A stretch of 64,000 nt of DNA from Mesostigma viride (lineage: Eukaryota; Streptophyta; Mesostigmatophyceae; Mesostigmatales; Mesostigmataceae): assembly GCA_009746045.1 (NCBI GenBank), contig RPFO01000451.1, positions 1 to 64,000 on the forward strand, read 5' to 3'. Positions 1 to 12,388 of this stretch are shown here, in pieces (position 1 is the first letter of the stretch; each line of letters starts with the position of its first letter). Both the position numbers and the translations under genes were made by a program. The notes under the pieces are model-generated. The model ran no database searches. It was not told the origin of the DNA and worked only from the letters and a program-made list of their open reading frames with translations.

Positions 1-1189
1 CACGAATGTAGATCAGTAGATTTTCTAAAGAAATCTGAGTTGTGGGCGGGCCTTTATTGCTTGTGTCCATCCACCACCGGATGTAGAACAGTAGACTTAT
101 TGAAGGTGAATCACGATACAACAGCTGTAGTTGACAACATCATGACCGGCACATCTTTCCCCCACCGCTGCTCAACCCGGTCCCCCCAAACTCCTCCACA
201 CTTGCCCACCTTTCCACCCTCCTCCACGGCCCGTTGTGTTTGCAGGCGTTGGCACAAAGGGAGGAGGCCGTGCGAGCGGGAAACTCACGGTATGGTTTGA
301 TTTCTAGTTTTGTATTAGGACCCTAGGGTAGCTATGTTATATAGGCATGTTCTGACAGCATAGCTCACCATTTCATTACCATGGGATGCTGAGCATACCA
401 TTTCCAGAGAGGTAAGTCAGTCACTCTTCGCAGTTGACAAGTCAGAGAAAGCAATCAAGTGCAGCGTTCACAACTCTTGCCGCTCGTAACCTTTTGTCTG
501 CCCGGTTTGGCAGCTCCCTGTCTTTGCTTCTCTCGTATTTCTTTCTTTTGTCTCTTTTCTACATCTTTCTTTGCTAATTCTTGAATATATGATGCTATTG
601 TAGCATCCTTCTAGCGCGGATCGCTCTTAATATCCTTCTCGCGCACGTTTCCTCGCTTTTTCTCATGTAAGAGCGTCTTCCCTGCCCATGCAGCGTGTAC
701 CTGGTGTGTGTGGCTCTGCCTTGCCAATCACAACTGACCGACATGCTGGTCAGGCACTGCAGGTCGTTGCCCTTGCGTGTGTGAACCTGCTGTTTTGGCT
801 GTTCCCATGGCCGCTGCGTGTGTCCGTGAATGATACCATGGGAGGGAGACTTCTCCCATGGGTCCCCTTCGCTGACACTCGTGATGTAGGTTCGCGTCGA
901 CTTGTTTCTCTCACTGTGCCCATATTGGCCTCGCACGGCTTTGTCTCTCATTCCTTGTTTGCATGCGGCGGCGTGTAGACCATCATCTTCATCCGAGACC
1001 GCAACAGCAAGGGCCAGGAGGTGAGTAATTGCTGAGGGCATGGCTCCTATCCCTTGATGAGTCTAGCGCCATGTACCACCCTCTATGCCTGCATATAGGT
1101 GACGCATTGAAAATGCAAGCATCTTACTAGAAGTAGCACGGGCCTCCGAGGTGAGATTTGCGCAGGCCTCATGATCCCAATGGACCTGC
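1..1189. other. No convincing gene
   Basis: Mixed-composition sequence. The open frames are short, have no recognisable domain and overlap on both strands. No RNA gene or clear repeat was seen. The right end grades into the GC-rich minisatellite. Confidence 0.5.
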
Positions 1190-2215
1190 GAAGCGCATGG
1201 CGCGCATGGGCGGCCGGCCGGCGCAGCTGGCATGCGGCGGGGCGGGGCTGTCGACGGGCGGCGGGGCAGGGCCGTCGGCGCGCGGGGGGCCAGCGGCGCT
1301 GCCGGTGCGCGCGGGCGGCGGGCCGGCGCACCTGGCATGCGGCGGGGCAGGGCTGTCGACGGGCGGCGGGGCGGGGCAGTCGACGGGCGGCGGGGCAGGG
1401 CCAGCGGCGCTGCCGGCGCGCGTGGGCAGCGGGCCGGCGCAGCTGGCATGCGGCGGGGCGGGGCTGTCGACGGGCGGCGGGGCAGGGCTGTCGACGGGCG
1501 GCGGGGCAGGGCCGTCGGCGCGCGGGGGGCCAGCGGCGCTGCCGGCGCGCGCGGGCGGCGGGCCGGCGCACCTGGCATGCGGTGGGTCGGGGCTGTCGAC
1601 GGGCGGCGGGGCGGGGCAGTCGACGGGCGGCGGGGCAGGGCCGTCAGCGCGCGGGGGGCCAGCGGCGCTGCCGGCGCGCGTGGGCGGCGGGCCGGCGCAG
1701 CTGGCATGCGGCGGGGCGGGGCAGTCGACAGGCGGCGGGGCGGGGCAGCCGGTGCGCGGCGGGGCGGCGCCGTCGGCGGGCGGCGAGGTGGCGCAGCCAG
1801 CGCGCAGCGAGGTGGCAGCGGCGGCGCAGCCTGCATGCGGCGGGGCAGGGCTGTCGACGGGCGGCGGGGCGGGGCAGTCGACGGGCGGCGGGGCAGGGCC
1901 GTCGGCGCGCGGGGGGCCAGCGGCGCTGCCGGCGCGCATGGGCGGCGGGCCGGCGCAGCTGGCATGCGGCGGGGCGGGGCTGTCAACGGGCGGCGGGGCA
2001 GGGCCGTCGGCGCGCGGGGGGCCAACGGCGCTGCCGGCGCGCGTGGGCGGCGGGCCGGCGCAGCTGGCATGCGGCGGGGCGGGGCAGCCTGTCGACGGGC
2101 TACGGGGCGGGGCAGCCGGCGCGCGGCGGGCCGGCGGCGCAGCCGGCGGGCGGCGGAGCGGCGGAGCGGCGGAGCGGCACAGCCGGTGCCTGAAAAACGC
2201 GGTCGCTCAATGAAG
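1190..2215. repeat. GC-rich minisatellite
   Basis: About 1 kb of degenerate tandem repeats built on CTGTCGACGGGCGGCGGGGC and a GC(A/T)GGCATGCGGCGGGGC variant, with many embedded GTCGAC and GCATGC palindromes. Several frames stay open on both strands because the unit is nearly stop-free. The translations (R/G/A-rich on plus, P/A/R-rich on minus) are therefore not evidence of a gene. One plus frame does run into the ORF downstream at 2240. The array could be an expanded N-terminal or intronic segment of that gene, because a related gene at 16.9-19.0 kb has a similar R/G/A-rich stretch at the same relative place. Confidence 0.85.
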
Positions 2216-2239
2216 GTGCACCACGCCGTCTTCTTCCAG

Positions 2240-3740
2240 GTACAGGGCAACACAGAGACCTGGTTGTCCTACCGGACCACGGAGTCCCAAAAGACGCCGT
2301 GGCAGCCCGCGGGGACTCGACAGGAAGGCGCGCCACGGTGCGGGAAGGCGATGACACAGCCATACAGGTTTGATGCGGAGGGGCGGCCGCTGTTTGGCGT
2401 CCGACTTGTGGATCCAGACCGCATTCCGATGTTGCAGGACACCCCAGCCTTCGCACCATTGAACATGGAGTTTCTGGGGAAGGAGCTGGAGTCGATCAAA
2501 ACAAGGGTCGAGAAGTTGCCCCATGGCATCTGGCAGTGGTACTTTCCGCCCGACACCATCAAGCCAAACAAGGCCTTTTTTCGCAAGTCAAGTCCCACAT
2601 GCCCCTGAGGAGGTGCCTGAGGAGTGGCGCCCTTTGCCGTGGCCATCTCGCGCGGACATCTCCGCCCTGCGTGAGCACGATGCAGCGCCTGAACCACCAC
2701 CGACGCAAGAAGAGCACTTCATGGCGTTGGTCGACGCAGAGGCGGTGCGCGTCACCCCGCTGGTAGACCGAGTTCGTCATGATGGCCACACACAGCAGGA
2801 ATGGGCGGCAGAAGACAGGGCCATGGCAGCCAAGGTCGCTTACTTGAAGCGCATGCAAGGCGTTGAGAAAGGCTCCGCTGTTCTATACTGGCACCCTTCA
2901 GCTGGTATTCTCTGCAACTCGAAGCTCACGTGGACTCCAGTCCTCGTTGGCATCATCAAGGAGGTGGTTGCGAAGGAGGATGGCGGCCAACCTTCTATTG
3001 AGCTCTTTGTATACCGCGCTAAGCATTTGCATGACACGTGGCACCCGTGGAATACAGACATTGCGCAATGGCCCCATCCGCCAACCACTGCGGCGCACAC
3101 GGTGATCATCACCGCCTCAGACCTCGTCTTGACACAAGTGGTGGGCAAGCGAGGTCAGCCGCCCCATGGAGTCTCCTTGGGTGCGAACGAAAAGCTCACC
3201 AAGGAGTGCCTAAAGGCGCTGAAGGAGGTGCCCTATGACGCGGAACACCCGGTCGTGAAGTGGCAAGATGCTGAATGCTCGAAGGGCATCGTCGGCATGG
3301 CGAAGGCATGCTGGGAAGGCGTAACGCTGCAGGTCAAGAGTGGCAGCCGCAACCTCGTAGGGCAAGTCGTGTGTCATTGGGCGTCGGAGCGTGTGACATC
3401 CGCGGACGGTCGCACCGAAAGCCGGGACGGCAGGTACCATGGTCGTGTCGCTGTTGTCGACACGCAAAACGACATGGTAGCCATGTACTGGGGTGCCCGT
3501 TGGGAGGAGGACGCGGTTTCTTGCGTGCCTCTCCACGAGCTGGAGGCACAGATCTGCGGGTGCCCCGGTGTGGTCGTCCCTGCGTTGCAAGCGCCGGATA
3601 TCACCCTGGCCGAGGCTCGATTGCGCGAGATGGTTCCACCCAGCGACGTTGTGGCGGAGAACAACAACGCAGGCGCCTCCCGGCGTCGGAAGCGAGCGCT
3701 CATCCTTGCCGATGACGATGACGACGACGACGACTGCTGA
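2240..3740 (+). CDS. Uncharacterised protein with WQP and CGCP motifs and acidic tail
   Basis: I do not recognise the family. A plausible splice acceptor (CTTCTTCCAG) precedes 2240. The first part (to about 2580) contains PWQPAGTRQEGAP. A one-base slip in the T6 run near 2576 moves reading into the frame that continues to the stop at 3740 (about 405 codons from 2523). Visible features are mixed alpha/beta-looking sequence, an ICGCPG motif about 50 residues before the end, a basic RRRKR patch, and a terminal run of nine aspartates then cysteine. The protein is clearly related to the degenerate minus-strand gene at 16941-19042, which shares WQPxG, CGCP and a C-terminal acidic run. The start codon and any upstream exons are undetermined. 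It may be a captured host gene or a transposon accessory gene. Confidence 0.55.
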
Positions 3741-4260
3741 AGCGCAAGCAGCGTTGTTGTCATTGAGCTGCTCATGTGCTGCTGCTGCTGCTGTGCTGCC
3801 ATGCTATTGCTGCTGCATTGCTGCCGTGCTGCTGCTGTGCTATTGTGCTGATGTGTTGCTGCATTGCTGCCGTGCCGCTGATGTATTGCTGTCGTGCTGC
3901 TGTGTTGATGCACTGCTGCATTGCTGCCGTGCTGCTGAGCTAGTACTGCCTATTAGTGAATTTCCTATCAATGGACTATAGTCCACTGATAGGAAATTCA
4001 GGAATCGGCATACTAAGTTGCTGCTGCGCTGACTTGTGCTCCTGCTATGCGGCCGTGTTGATGTGCTACAGTTGTGCTGCTGCTGTGCTACGGTCATGCT
4101 GCTGCTGTGTTGCTGGGCTGATGTGTTGTTGCATTGATGTAGTGGCTATTGTTCCGCTACTACAATTTGCTACTGATGCCGCTGCTGGTGCTTTTTTGCA
4201 TGTCAGTGCCCGCTATGTTCACACCACTGTTGCCGCGGTTGGTATCGCGTGATTTCCACC
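3741..4260. repeat. Cryptic CTG/TGC-rich low-complexity tract
   Basis: Immediately after the stop at 3740 the sequence becomes an irregular mix of TGCTGC, TGTGCTG and ATTGCTGC triplets for about 500 bp. It is not a clean trinucleotide array. The short Cys/Leu/Ala-rich ORFs here are compositional artefacts. A 42-bp palindrome interrupts it. Confidence 0.8.
3958..3999. repeat. 42-bp near-perfect palindrome
   Basis: GAATTTCCTATCA at the left pairs with TGATAGGAAATTC at the right around a GGACTATAGTCC centre, with a single mismatched pair. It lies inside the CTG-rich tract and differs completely from it in composition, so it is probably a small inserted palindrome. Confidence 0.85.
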
Positions 4261-5062
4261 GGTTGTGCGTTGACATGTGTTACTCATGCATTTGCCCCTA
4301 TATTTGGTAGCACGCGGTTTCGCGTTAGTTAGGTGCAGACAGCTGCATGTAGACAAACATCTTGTTTAAGTCGGTCAATTAACTGTTCTTGACGCATCAT
4401 GGTCCAAGTCGACCGACCTGTAGGGACCAGTAGAGCAATTGTCTAGGAGAAAGAGCGTGATCGCTGCAGAAGCCGCGTGGCAGCCGTGGCTGTACCTGTA
4501 GTACGACCTGCATATATATGGATACTGTATTTGGATACTGGGTTGAATTTATCAATTCTGGTTTTAATTTATTTAGTGTACCTGGTGTTGGCATGCCAAC
4601 TCAGTGCTAAACTACTTTATGCACAATGATGCAACTTGATGCTATAGTGACGTGCCACGATGTAACTTTATTAACTTCACCATTAGTCATGGGGTCAATA
4701 GGATTGCTCATTATGCCATGTTAACATGAACCATGGGTTACGTAATAGTGAAAACAGTAATCATGATGCTCCACTTGAAGTCTCCAACATGGTCATGTTT
4801 GGAATTTTATTGATCATATTCACAATATATGAAAAGAGACAACAAACGTGGAAGCATGGCACGCCGAGGCCGATAGTATATGTGTGAAATATGAAAAGAG
4901 ACAACATCTTTGGCAAGCATGATCATATTATGCTTGCCAAACATATTAATATATATCGACCATGTCCAGAAACCATGTTTGCCAATGGTGCATTTAGGAT
5001 ACATTTGAAGCCGTGCAAATGTATCCTAATCCGGTAAAACCACCCAGAGGGAGGGCGTAAGC
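4261..5062. other. AT-leaning intergenic sequence
   Basis: No gene, RNA or strong repeat seen. A short ATATGAAAAGAGACAACA motif occurs twice (near 4828 and 4889), a weak local duplication. Confidence 0.4.
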
Positions 5063-5102
5063 GGAGAGGGAGAGGGAGAGGGAGAGGGAGAGGGAGGGAG
5101 GG
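5063..5102. repeat. (GGGAGA)n purine microsatellite
   Basis: About six copies of GAGAGG/GGGAGA on the plus strand, followed by GGGAGGG. Confidence 0.9.
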
Positions 5103-6091
5103 TTTAGCAACATCGTGTTTTGTTCTTGGATTGATGACGCACCGCACGCAACGCTCGTGACCTGCACCCGCAGGCGAAAAATAACGAACCACAATGATAG
5201 CATGGTTGTGAGTGACAATCGACGACATCACGCTACAAGGAGCATGACGCAAAAGGGATTAAAAATCCGCATGAAAAACCTGGTGAAAAATAAGAGGGAG
5301 AGGGGGGGATCAATACCCTCACAACTCGGCATCATACCTGGCAACTTCTACATGGGAACTTGGAAAGAGAGCCGAGTTGTAATATGTCGACAGCACTCAC
5401 TTAGCCCCTGGAAGCTCGAATGGCGCTGGCTTTGTGGGTGTCTTCTTCTCCACCTTTGGCAGCGTCTGTTGGCCGTATTCCTGCATACAGATTGTATAGG
5501 GGGTCCGCGCCGAAAATCCATTGGATGAGGGAAATAGCTATCATTCCGAGACGACAGCACGCGGTTAATCAGCCAAGAAGCAGATTATAACGTCGCCGAA
5601 ACATCCTGATCCATAATACCTGGACAGGTAGGAGATCTAGAAGCTTAAAGTGATTTTGAAAGGCATGCGGACATTCGCGAAAAATACGCAAGGCACTTAC
5701 TGGAGCTTTGTGCAAAGCGGCCGGAACGGGCCTCGCAACAATGGTAGGCGTTTTCGACTCTGCCTTCGCGGAGGTGACGAACTATGGGGGCTGCACCCGC
5801 AGGCGAAAAACAACGTAGACCACAGTCGGCCACTGGCTACCACACCATCACGGTCACTGGACGTGCGGTGGCGGGCGTGGTGGGCGCATCCGGCGGTGCG
5901 CGCCTGCAAAACACCGCATCAATTACCTGGGCGGGCAGGGTGCGCACCTTCCAAAGTCCCTGGTGTGTGTCAGTGCAGCGTCGACATGGCATGCGTGGAG
6001 GATATTTGCGTACGTACGACGAATCATGTGAAACGACTGGTCCAACCTGAAAAATTTTAAATTTTTGCCGTGTCCAGTAACGGTCCTAGGT
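5103..6091. other. Non-coding stretch with dispersed GC hairpin motif
   Basis: No supported gene. The motif TGCACCCGCAGGCGAAAAA occurs near 5164 and near 5793, and a relative (TGCACCCGCGGGCCG) begins at 6092. Each is a short palindrome-like GC core followed by A or T runs. Similar cores recur in the introns and tandem repeat at 57-60 kb. The open frames here have no recognisable domains. Confidence 0.45.
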
Positions 6092-6550
6092 TGCACCCGC
6101 GGGCCGTTCCGACAGCTGTACAGAAAAGATCACAAAGATACGCCGCGCAACGACGCCTGTGCCCGGCAAATCATTTGTGAGCCCGGAACTGAACAGTCAC
6201 TGCAAATGTCGAGTATTTATTGCTCCATCCCCACAAAAAAGCGTTCCGGACCTGTTCGAAGCGAAGAGCACTGACAGGGATCGGACCCGAGCCAGATTTG
6301 TGTGCGGACCATGATGGCTGGCCTCCCTCACTCCGCAACCTCACTCTGGACGCAGGTTCGAATCCTGTCAGTGCTATTCGCTTCGAACAGTTCCGGAACG
6401 CTTTTTTGTGGGGATGGAGCAATAAATACTCGACATTTGCAGTGACGGTTCAGTTCCGGGCTCACAAATGATTTGCCGGGCACAGGCGTCGTTGCGCGGC
6501 GTATCTTTGTGATCTTTTCTGTACAGCTGTCGGAACGGCCCGCGGGTGCA
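6092..6550. repeat. Palindromic element, 187-bp arms
   Basis: Left arm 6092-6278 (from TGCACCCGCGGGCCG) and right arm 6364-6550 (to CGGCCCGCGGGTGCA) are near-perfect inverted copies around an 85-bp spacer. Mirror-image ORFs on both strands arise from this symmetry and are not genes. The centre carries a tRNA-like T-arm. No clear target-site duplication was found. Confidence 0.92.
6267..6378 (+). other. tRNA-like sequence (B-box/T-arm and acceptor)
   Basis: GCAGGTTCGAATCCTGT (from about 6352) is a good T-stem and loop with the canonical B-box. It is followed by CAGTGCT, which can pair with AGCACTG at 6267 as a 7-bp acceptor. The interval of about 109 nt is too long for a simple tRNA, and no clean A-box or anticodon arm was seen, so this is better called a tRNA-derived sequence. 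Because it sits in a palindrome, the acceptor pairing may simply reflect the arms. Confidence 0.35.
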
Positions 6551-7122
6551 CAATATATAGTGGTAACACAGAATAAAAAAAGAAGAGACGACAAAAATGC
6601 CTTTGCACCAATAGGAGTCGACACTGCGTGTTCAGACTCCCAAGTACTCGGGCACCCACACCTGCCGGGGGAGTACATTGTAATGCTATTCACTAGAACA
6701 GTTCCGGATGTAGCGTTAGTGATGATGTTGTACACTATATTCCAATCACGTTTGTCAGAGTGTGCGTTTTTCCGACATGTAGGGCAGGTTGTACAACATT
6801 CTGTGCGCCAACCATGTGTACTACATGTATCGATTAGTATCACTACATGTATATTCCATCATGATCGCAGGATTAGTAACTACTGTCTGGGCTACATGTT
6901 AGTGTACCCTTACTAGGCTACTATGTAGAACCTTCAGAACCTGATTCTACCTTCCAAAATTCTAATTATGCGCCATGGATCAGTTCTGAAATGTAGAACG
7001 AGCCTACGTGGAGGGCATGACATCAGTCCAGCTGGCACCGCCGCGCACCATGACCGAGGGAACACGCCGTCACGTGCATGTAATGCAATGTTTGGAGACG
7101 ACGGGCATGCATGCATGGTTAA
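6551..7122. other. Left flank of element A
   Basis: No supported gene. The ORFs lack recognisable domains. The stretch ends with TTAA (7119-7122) directly before the GGGGAC terminus of element A. Confidence 0.4.
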
Positions 7123-9090
7123 GGGGACTCGGCGCGGCGAATATTTTCCGCGCCAAAAAAATTCCGCGGTACCCTCCGTACCGTGAAAAGTGGGTGCACG
7201 GTGCGCGCACCCCTTGCGGAAGTGGCCATGGCGACTGCTTTTAGACGAAACGTGACAAATCTGGCTCGCGGAAAGCAGAAAAAATGCTCGATTCTTGGAG
7301 AAAATTAGTTACTGATTCTAATTTATGGTGGGATAGTTGCGATCTATAATGTCGCGGGCTCTTTTTCTTTACCATCGGCAGGGGGGGTCCGGCCTGAATT
7401 TCTGTCGGGATGAATAAAGTATAATTGATGCCTGCAGGTGTGATTGTCGATTGTTGCCAGTTTTGATGGTCGTAAGGAAAGCTAGTTTAATGATGTTTCT
7501 AAAGCCGTAAAAATTCCCGCTGCTATCTTTACCTTTCCCGTCATTTTGCGGTAAGATAACATTAGCCCTGCGCGATGCGCGCCCGACCTCTCCATGAAAG
7601 GGTGGACTTTCTTGTGCGCCTGGGCACGAATAAATGCCCGTTATGGTACGTTCTTGTATTAAACGCCCTAAGATAGCGCTTTCCTGCTTTCTTAGCTCGT
7701 TGAGCGTAAGCTTTTTGCCTTCTTTCCGGCCAGATGCAGCCATGAAGTTGCGGGTCCTGGCGCTGCATCGCTGGATTCCTGGATGTTTTTAAGCAAGTTC
7801 GTCTGTGACGTGGCTGGCTTGCTGCAGCGCGTGGCCCACAACCTGTCGGGAAGGTGTAATGCTTTTATTTCCATGCTTCTCTGAAATTTCTTGTGCTTTA
7901 TAGACAGTTGTGTTCGAGGAAATTCACGCGGTCTTCCTAAGCAGCGGCATCATTTTCCCCAGACACTGACGAGCTGGCACCTGTCTCCTAAAGAGAGCGG
8001 CTCGTGCTTGTTAGAAAGGAGGCAGTGTGCATTTTGCGGGACACAATGCTTTGGTGGCACATGCGTCAGGTAGGCTGTTCCAATGGTCTCTTCACCTTTC
8101 CCACTGAGTAAATGTTAGCATTTGTCATGCTAACCAGAGCAGCTAGCCACAGGTTGGCTGGATAAAAAGTCAGCTTATTTTCTCTTTATATACTGCGTGT
8201 GTGGTCCTCCACGTGTCCGGCTTGTTGGGCATTTTGGAAGAGGGTTTATAATGTGTTGTTGGGTGGAACAACTTGGTTGTTGGCACAAAATCACACATTA
8301 TTAGCCTGAGATAGGCATGACATATGCTGCTCAGGCGTGTCGTCCTACCAGCCTTGTTGTTAAGGGTAGACTCACAAGGCTGGCTGTGCCGATGGAGGGG
8401 TGGGGCGTGCTAGCCCCCCCCCACACCCACGCATGCATGCTAGCCCACCCCCACACCCACGCATGCATGCTAGCCCCGGCCCCGGCCCCCCACACCCACG
8501 CATGCATGCTAGCCCCCCCCACACCCACGCATGCATGCTAGCCCACCCCCACACCCACGCATGCATGCTAGCCCCCCACACACCCACGCATGCATGCCAG
8601 CCCCCCCACACACCCACGCATGCATGACAGCCCCCCACACACCCACGCATGCATGCTAGCCCCCCACACACACCCACGCATGCATGCCAGCCCCCATACA
8701 CACCCACGCATGCATGCCAGCCCCCCCCCACACTTACGCATGCATGCTAGCCCCCCACACACACCCACGCATGCATGCCAGCCCACCCCCACACCCACGC
8801 GTGCATGCCAGCCCACCCCTAGCTTGAGCGTGCTTGTAAAGTTTTTGCATGGTTTATTAAAATGAGTGGAATATGTATTTATTGCATTAAATGTTAATTT
8901 TATCATGAATGAAAATGGTCAACATTGCCGAAGTGCCCCTAAATTGCTCAATATTGTGTGCTCAAGAATTCAATGAGGATTGTCATCATGGAAACCCGCA
9001 CAAATTCACGATTCCGGGCATGCATGTGAAAGTATCAAGAACAATTTTCAATTAAGAATGGTATCTCATTGTTCCATGAATCAATATGAC
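7123..9090 (+). repeat. Left terminal arm of element A
   Basis: Inverted copy of 49031-50950. The first part contains GGCGCGG...CCGCGCC, able to form a hairpin (7131-7154), and a region near 7190-7250 shared with the left end of element B. It also includes a minisatellite at 8410-8820. A 60-codon frame at 7891-8073 (translation ending CFGGTCVR) is identical in the other arm, but the arms are so similar that this does not prove coding. Confidence 0.88.
8410..8820. repeat. Minisatellite CACCCACGCATGCATGC (left arm)
   Basis: About 14 units of roughly 28-31 bp, each CACACCCACGCATGCATGC plus a C-rich stretch (TAGCCCCC or CAGCCCCC). The GCATGCATGC core is palindromic. The mirror copy in the right arm differs in unit order. 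The translated frames (HPRMHASPP-type) are repeat artefacts. Confidence 0.95.
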
Positions 9091-11464
9091 TCCATGTACG
9101 TAGGCCAGCCATGATGACACCATGGGAGCCTGAATCCTCATCATTTTTTTTTTCTTTGACATCCATGTACGTAGGCCAGCCATGATGACACCATGGGAGC
9201 CTGAATCCTCCTCATTAATTACATACATGCCATCCATGTACGTACACGGGCCATGATGACACCATGGGAGCCTGAATCCTCATCATTTACTATTCCTTGA
9301 CATCCATGTACGTAGGCCAGCCATGGAGACACCATGGGAGCCTGAATCCTCCTCATTAATTACTTAAATGCCAACCATGTACATAGACAAGCCATGATGA
9401 CACCATGGGAGCCTGAATCCTCATCATTTACTATTCCTTGACATCCATGTACGTAGACGGGCCATGATGACACCATGGGAGCCTGAATCCTCATCATTAA
9501 TTACATAAATGCCATCCATGTACGTAGACGGGCGATGATGACACCATGGGAGCCTGAATCCTCATCATTAATTACATAAATGCCAACCATGTACGTAGAC
9601 GGGCCATGATGACACCATGGAAGCCTGAATCCTCATCATTAAAAAAATACATGCCATCCATGTACGTAGGCCAGCCATGATGACACCATGGGAGCCTAAA
9701 TCCTCCTCATGAATTACATAAATGCCAACCATGTACGTAGGCCAGCCATGGAGACACCATGGGAGCCTGAATCCTCATCATTAATTACATAAATGCCAAT
9801 TTTCATGTACGTAGGCCAGCCATGATGACACCATGGGAGCCTGAATCCTCATCATTAATTACATACTTGCCATTCATGTACGTAGACGGGCCATGGAGAC
9901 ACCATGGGAGCCTGAATCCTCATCATTTACTATTCCTTGACATCCAGGTACGTAGACGGGCCATGATGACACCATGGGAGCCTGAATCCTCATCATTAGT
10001 TACATAAATGCCAACCATGTACGTAGACAAGCCATGATGACACCATGGGAGCCTGAATCCTCATCATTTACTATTCCTTGACATCCATGTACGTAGACGG
10101 GCCATGATGACACCATGGGAGCCTGAATCCTCATCATTAATTACATAAATGCCAACCATGTACGTAGACGGGCCATGATGACACCATGGGAGCCTGAATC
10201 CTCATCATTAAAAAAATACATGCCATCCATGTACGTAGGCCAGCCATGATGACACCATGGGAGCCTGAATCCTTCAGGCTCCCATGGTGTCATCATGGCC
10301 CGTCTACGTACATGGATGTCAAGGAATAGTAAATGATGAGGATTCAGGCTCCCATGGTGTCTCCATGGCCCGTCTACGTACATGGATGGCATTTATGTAA
10401 TTAATGATGAGGATTCAGGCTCCCATGGTGTCATCATGGCTGGCCTACGTACATGAATGGCATTTATGTAATTAATGATGAGGATTCAGGCTCCCATGGT
10501 GTCTCCATGGCTGGCCTACGTACATGGTTGGCATTTATGTAATTCATGAGGAGGATTTAGGCTCCCATGGTGTCATCATCGCCCGTCTACGTACATGGAT
10601 GGCATTTATGTAATTAATGATGAGGATTCAGGCTCCCATGGTGTCATCATGGCCCGTCTACGTACATGGATGTCAAGGAATAGTAAATGATGAGGATTCA
10701 GGCTCCCATGGTGTCTCCATGGCCCGTCTACGTACATGAATGGCAAGTATGTAATTAATGATGAGGATTCAGGCTCCCATGGTGTCATCATGGCCCGTCT
10801 ACGTACATGGATGTCATTTATGTAATTAATGATGAGGATTCAGGCTCCCATGGTGTCATCATGGCCCGTCTACGTACATGGATGTCAAAGAAAAAAAAAA
10901 TGATGAGGATTCAGGCTCCCATGGGGTCATCATGGCTTGTCTACGTACATGGATGGCATGTATGTAATTAATGATGAGGATTCAGGCTCCCATGGTGTCA
11001 TCATGGCCCGTCTACGTACATGGATGTCATTTATGTAATTAATGATGAGGATTCAGGCTCCCATGGTGTCATCATGGCCCGTCTACGTACATGGATGTCA
11101 AAGAAAAAAAAAATGATGAGGATTCAGGCTCCCATGGTGTCATCATGGCCCGTCTACGTACATGGATGTCATTTATGTAATTAATGATGAGGATTCAGGC
11201 TCCCATGGTGTCATCATGGCCCGTCTACGTACATGGATGTCAAAGAAAAAAAAAATGATGAGGATTCAGGCTCCCATGGTGTCATCATGGCTTGTCTACG
11301 TACATGGATGGCATGTATGTAATTAATGAGGAGGATTCAGGCTCCCATGGTGTCTCCATGGCTGGCCTACGTACATGAATGGCATTTATGTAATTAATGA
11401 TGAGGATTCAGGCTCCCATGGGGTCATCATGGCTTGTCTACGTACATGGTTGGCATTTATGTAA
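9090..11464. repeat. ~70-bp repeat array, with an internal inversion point
   Basis: Roughly 34 units. Each has a constant core of about 50 bp (CATGTACGTAGACGGGCCAT...ACACCATGGGAGCCTGAATCC) and a spacer of about 20 bp in three alternating kinds: TAATTACATAAATGCCA, TTACTATTCCTTGACATCC, or a poly-T/A type. Orientation flips at about 10273 (GAGCCTGAATCCTTCAGGCTC), so the array is itself a palindrome with ~1.2-kb arms. The many ORFs translating to MMTPWEPESSSLI-like peptides are artefacts. Confidence 0.95.
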
Positions 11465-11622
11465 TTAAGGGGACGTGGCGCGCCGAATATTTTCCGCGCG
11501 AAAAAATTCGCGGCACCGGCCGTACCGTGAAAAGTGGGTGCTCCGTGCGCGCACCACTTGCGGAAGTGGCCATGGCGACTGCGTTTAGGCGAAACTAGCA
11601 ATGTAGGGCTAGAGAAATGCAA

Positions 11623-12388
11623 AAAAAATGATTGGATGTTGAAGACGATGATTTAATGATGTTGGATTGCGGCGGCAAGTGGCTGGTTTACAATATCGCT
11701 GCTTTCTTTTACTGCCATCGGCATGGGGGGTAATCTGCATTTTTTGGTCGCGCGGAATAAAATAGAATTCGTGATTGCGGCAGTAAATTCTCAGTTTTGG
11801 GGGTCTTTTTGACCGTGAAGGATGCATTCATATCGGTAGCATCGAATTCTAAACCGAACGGGTGCTTTTTGCTACATTTTCGGCCATTCTCTGTAAGTAT
11901 TTTTTCAGGCCTGCGCAGTGCATGTCGGAACCTTCCATGGAAGAACGGCCGTTGTTGCGCGCCTGGGCGAGGGATCTACGAGGGCAAGGTATAGATTTGT
12001 GGCGACTGTTATCTACTATCAGTTCTTTCTTCGAAGAGCTCATCGTTCGAAGTTTTTTGCGTTCGTTTTGGTCAGTTTCCGCCAGTTAACTCTCCGTTGC
12101 TTGCCGTCGTGTTGACGAATACCTGGCAGCTTTAGCTTGTTTTCGTTGATGTCTTGATCAAATCCGCTTCAGTCTCAGCCGATAGATCCTAGGGAAGGCG
12201 TAAGGGATTTCATAGCACGTGTTCTGGCAAGGATGTTGTGCGTATGGACGCTTCTTGTTGTGTGATAGTGACGCACCCTTTCCTCGCAGCGGCATCACAG
12301 CGGTCAGAAGCTGAACGACCGCCACTGGTTTCTTTGCATTTTATCGTGCAGGGAAGGAATTTTTTAAATCGACGATCATGTTGGAGAT
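11623..12388. other. Left interior of element B
   Basis: Diverged from the arm of element A but still similar in places (for example TTTACTGCCATCGGCATGGGG near 11710 versus the 7370 region). ORFs are short and domain-free. No gene supported. Confidence 0.4.

Noticed and set aside
1063-2608. Pro/Ala/Arg- and Gly/Ala-rich ORFs over the GC minisatellite
   Set aside because: At least five overlapping frames on both strands are open because the repeat lacks stops. Only the part after 2240 has coding character.
7891-8073. 60-codon cysteine-containing ORF conserved in both arms of element A (also 50067-50249, minus)
   Set aside because: Identity is explained by recent arm similarity. No domain, no codon-level evidence of selection, and the neighbouring sequence is equally conserved.
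9090-11464. CRISPR-like array of constant repeats and variable spacers
   Set aside because: Spacers fall into only three recurring types, the repeat is about 50 bp and flips orientation, there are no cas genes, and the context is eukaryotic. It is subterminal transposon repeat DNA.
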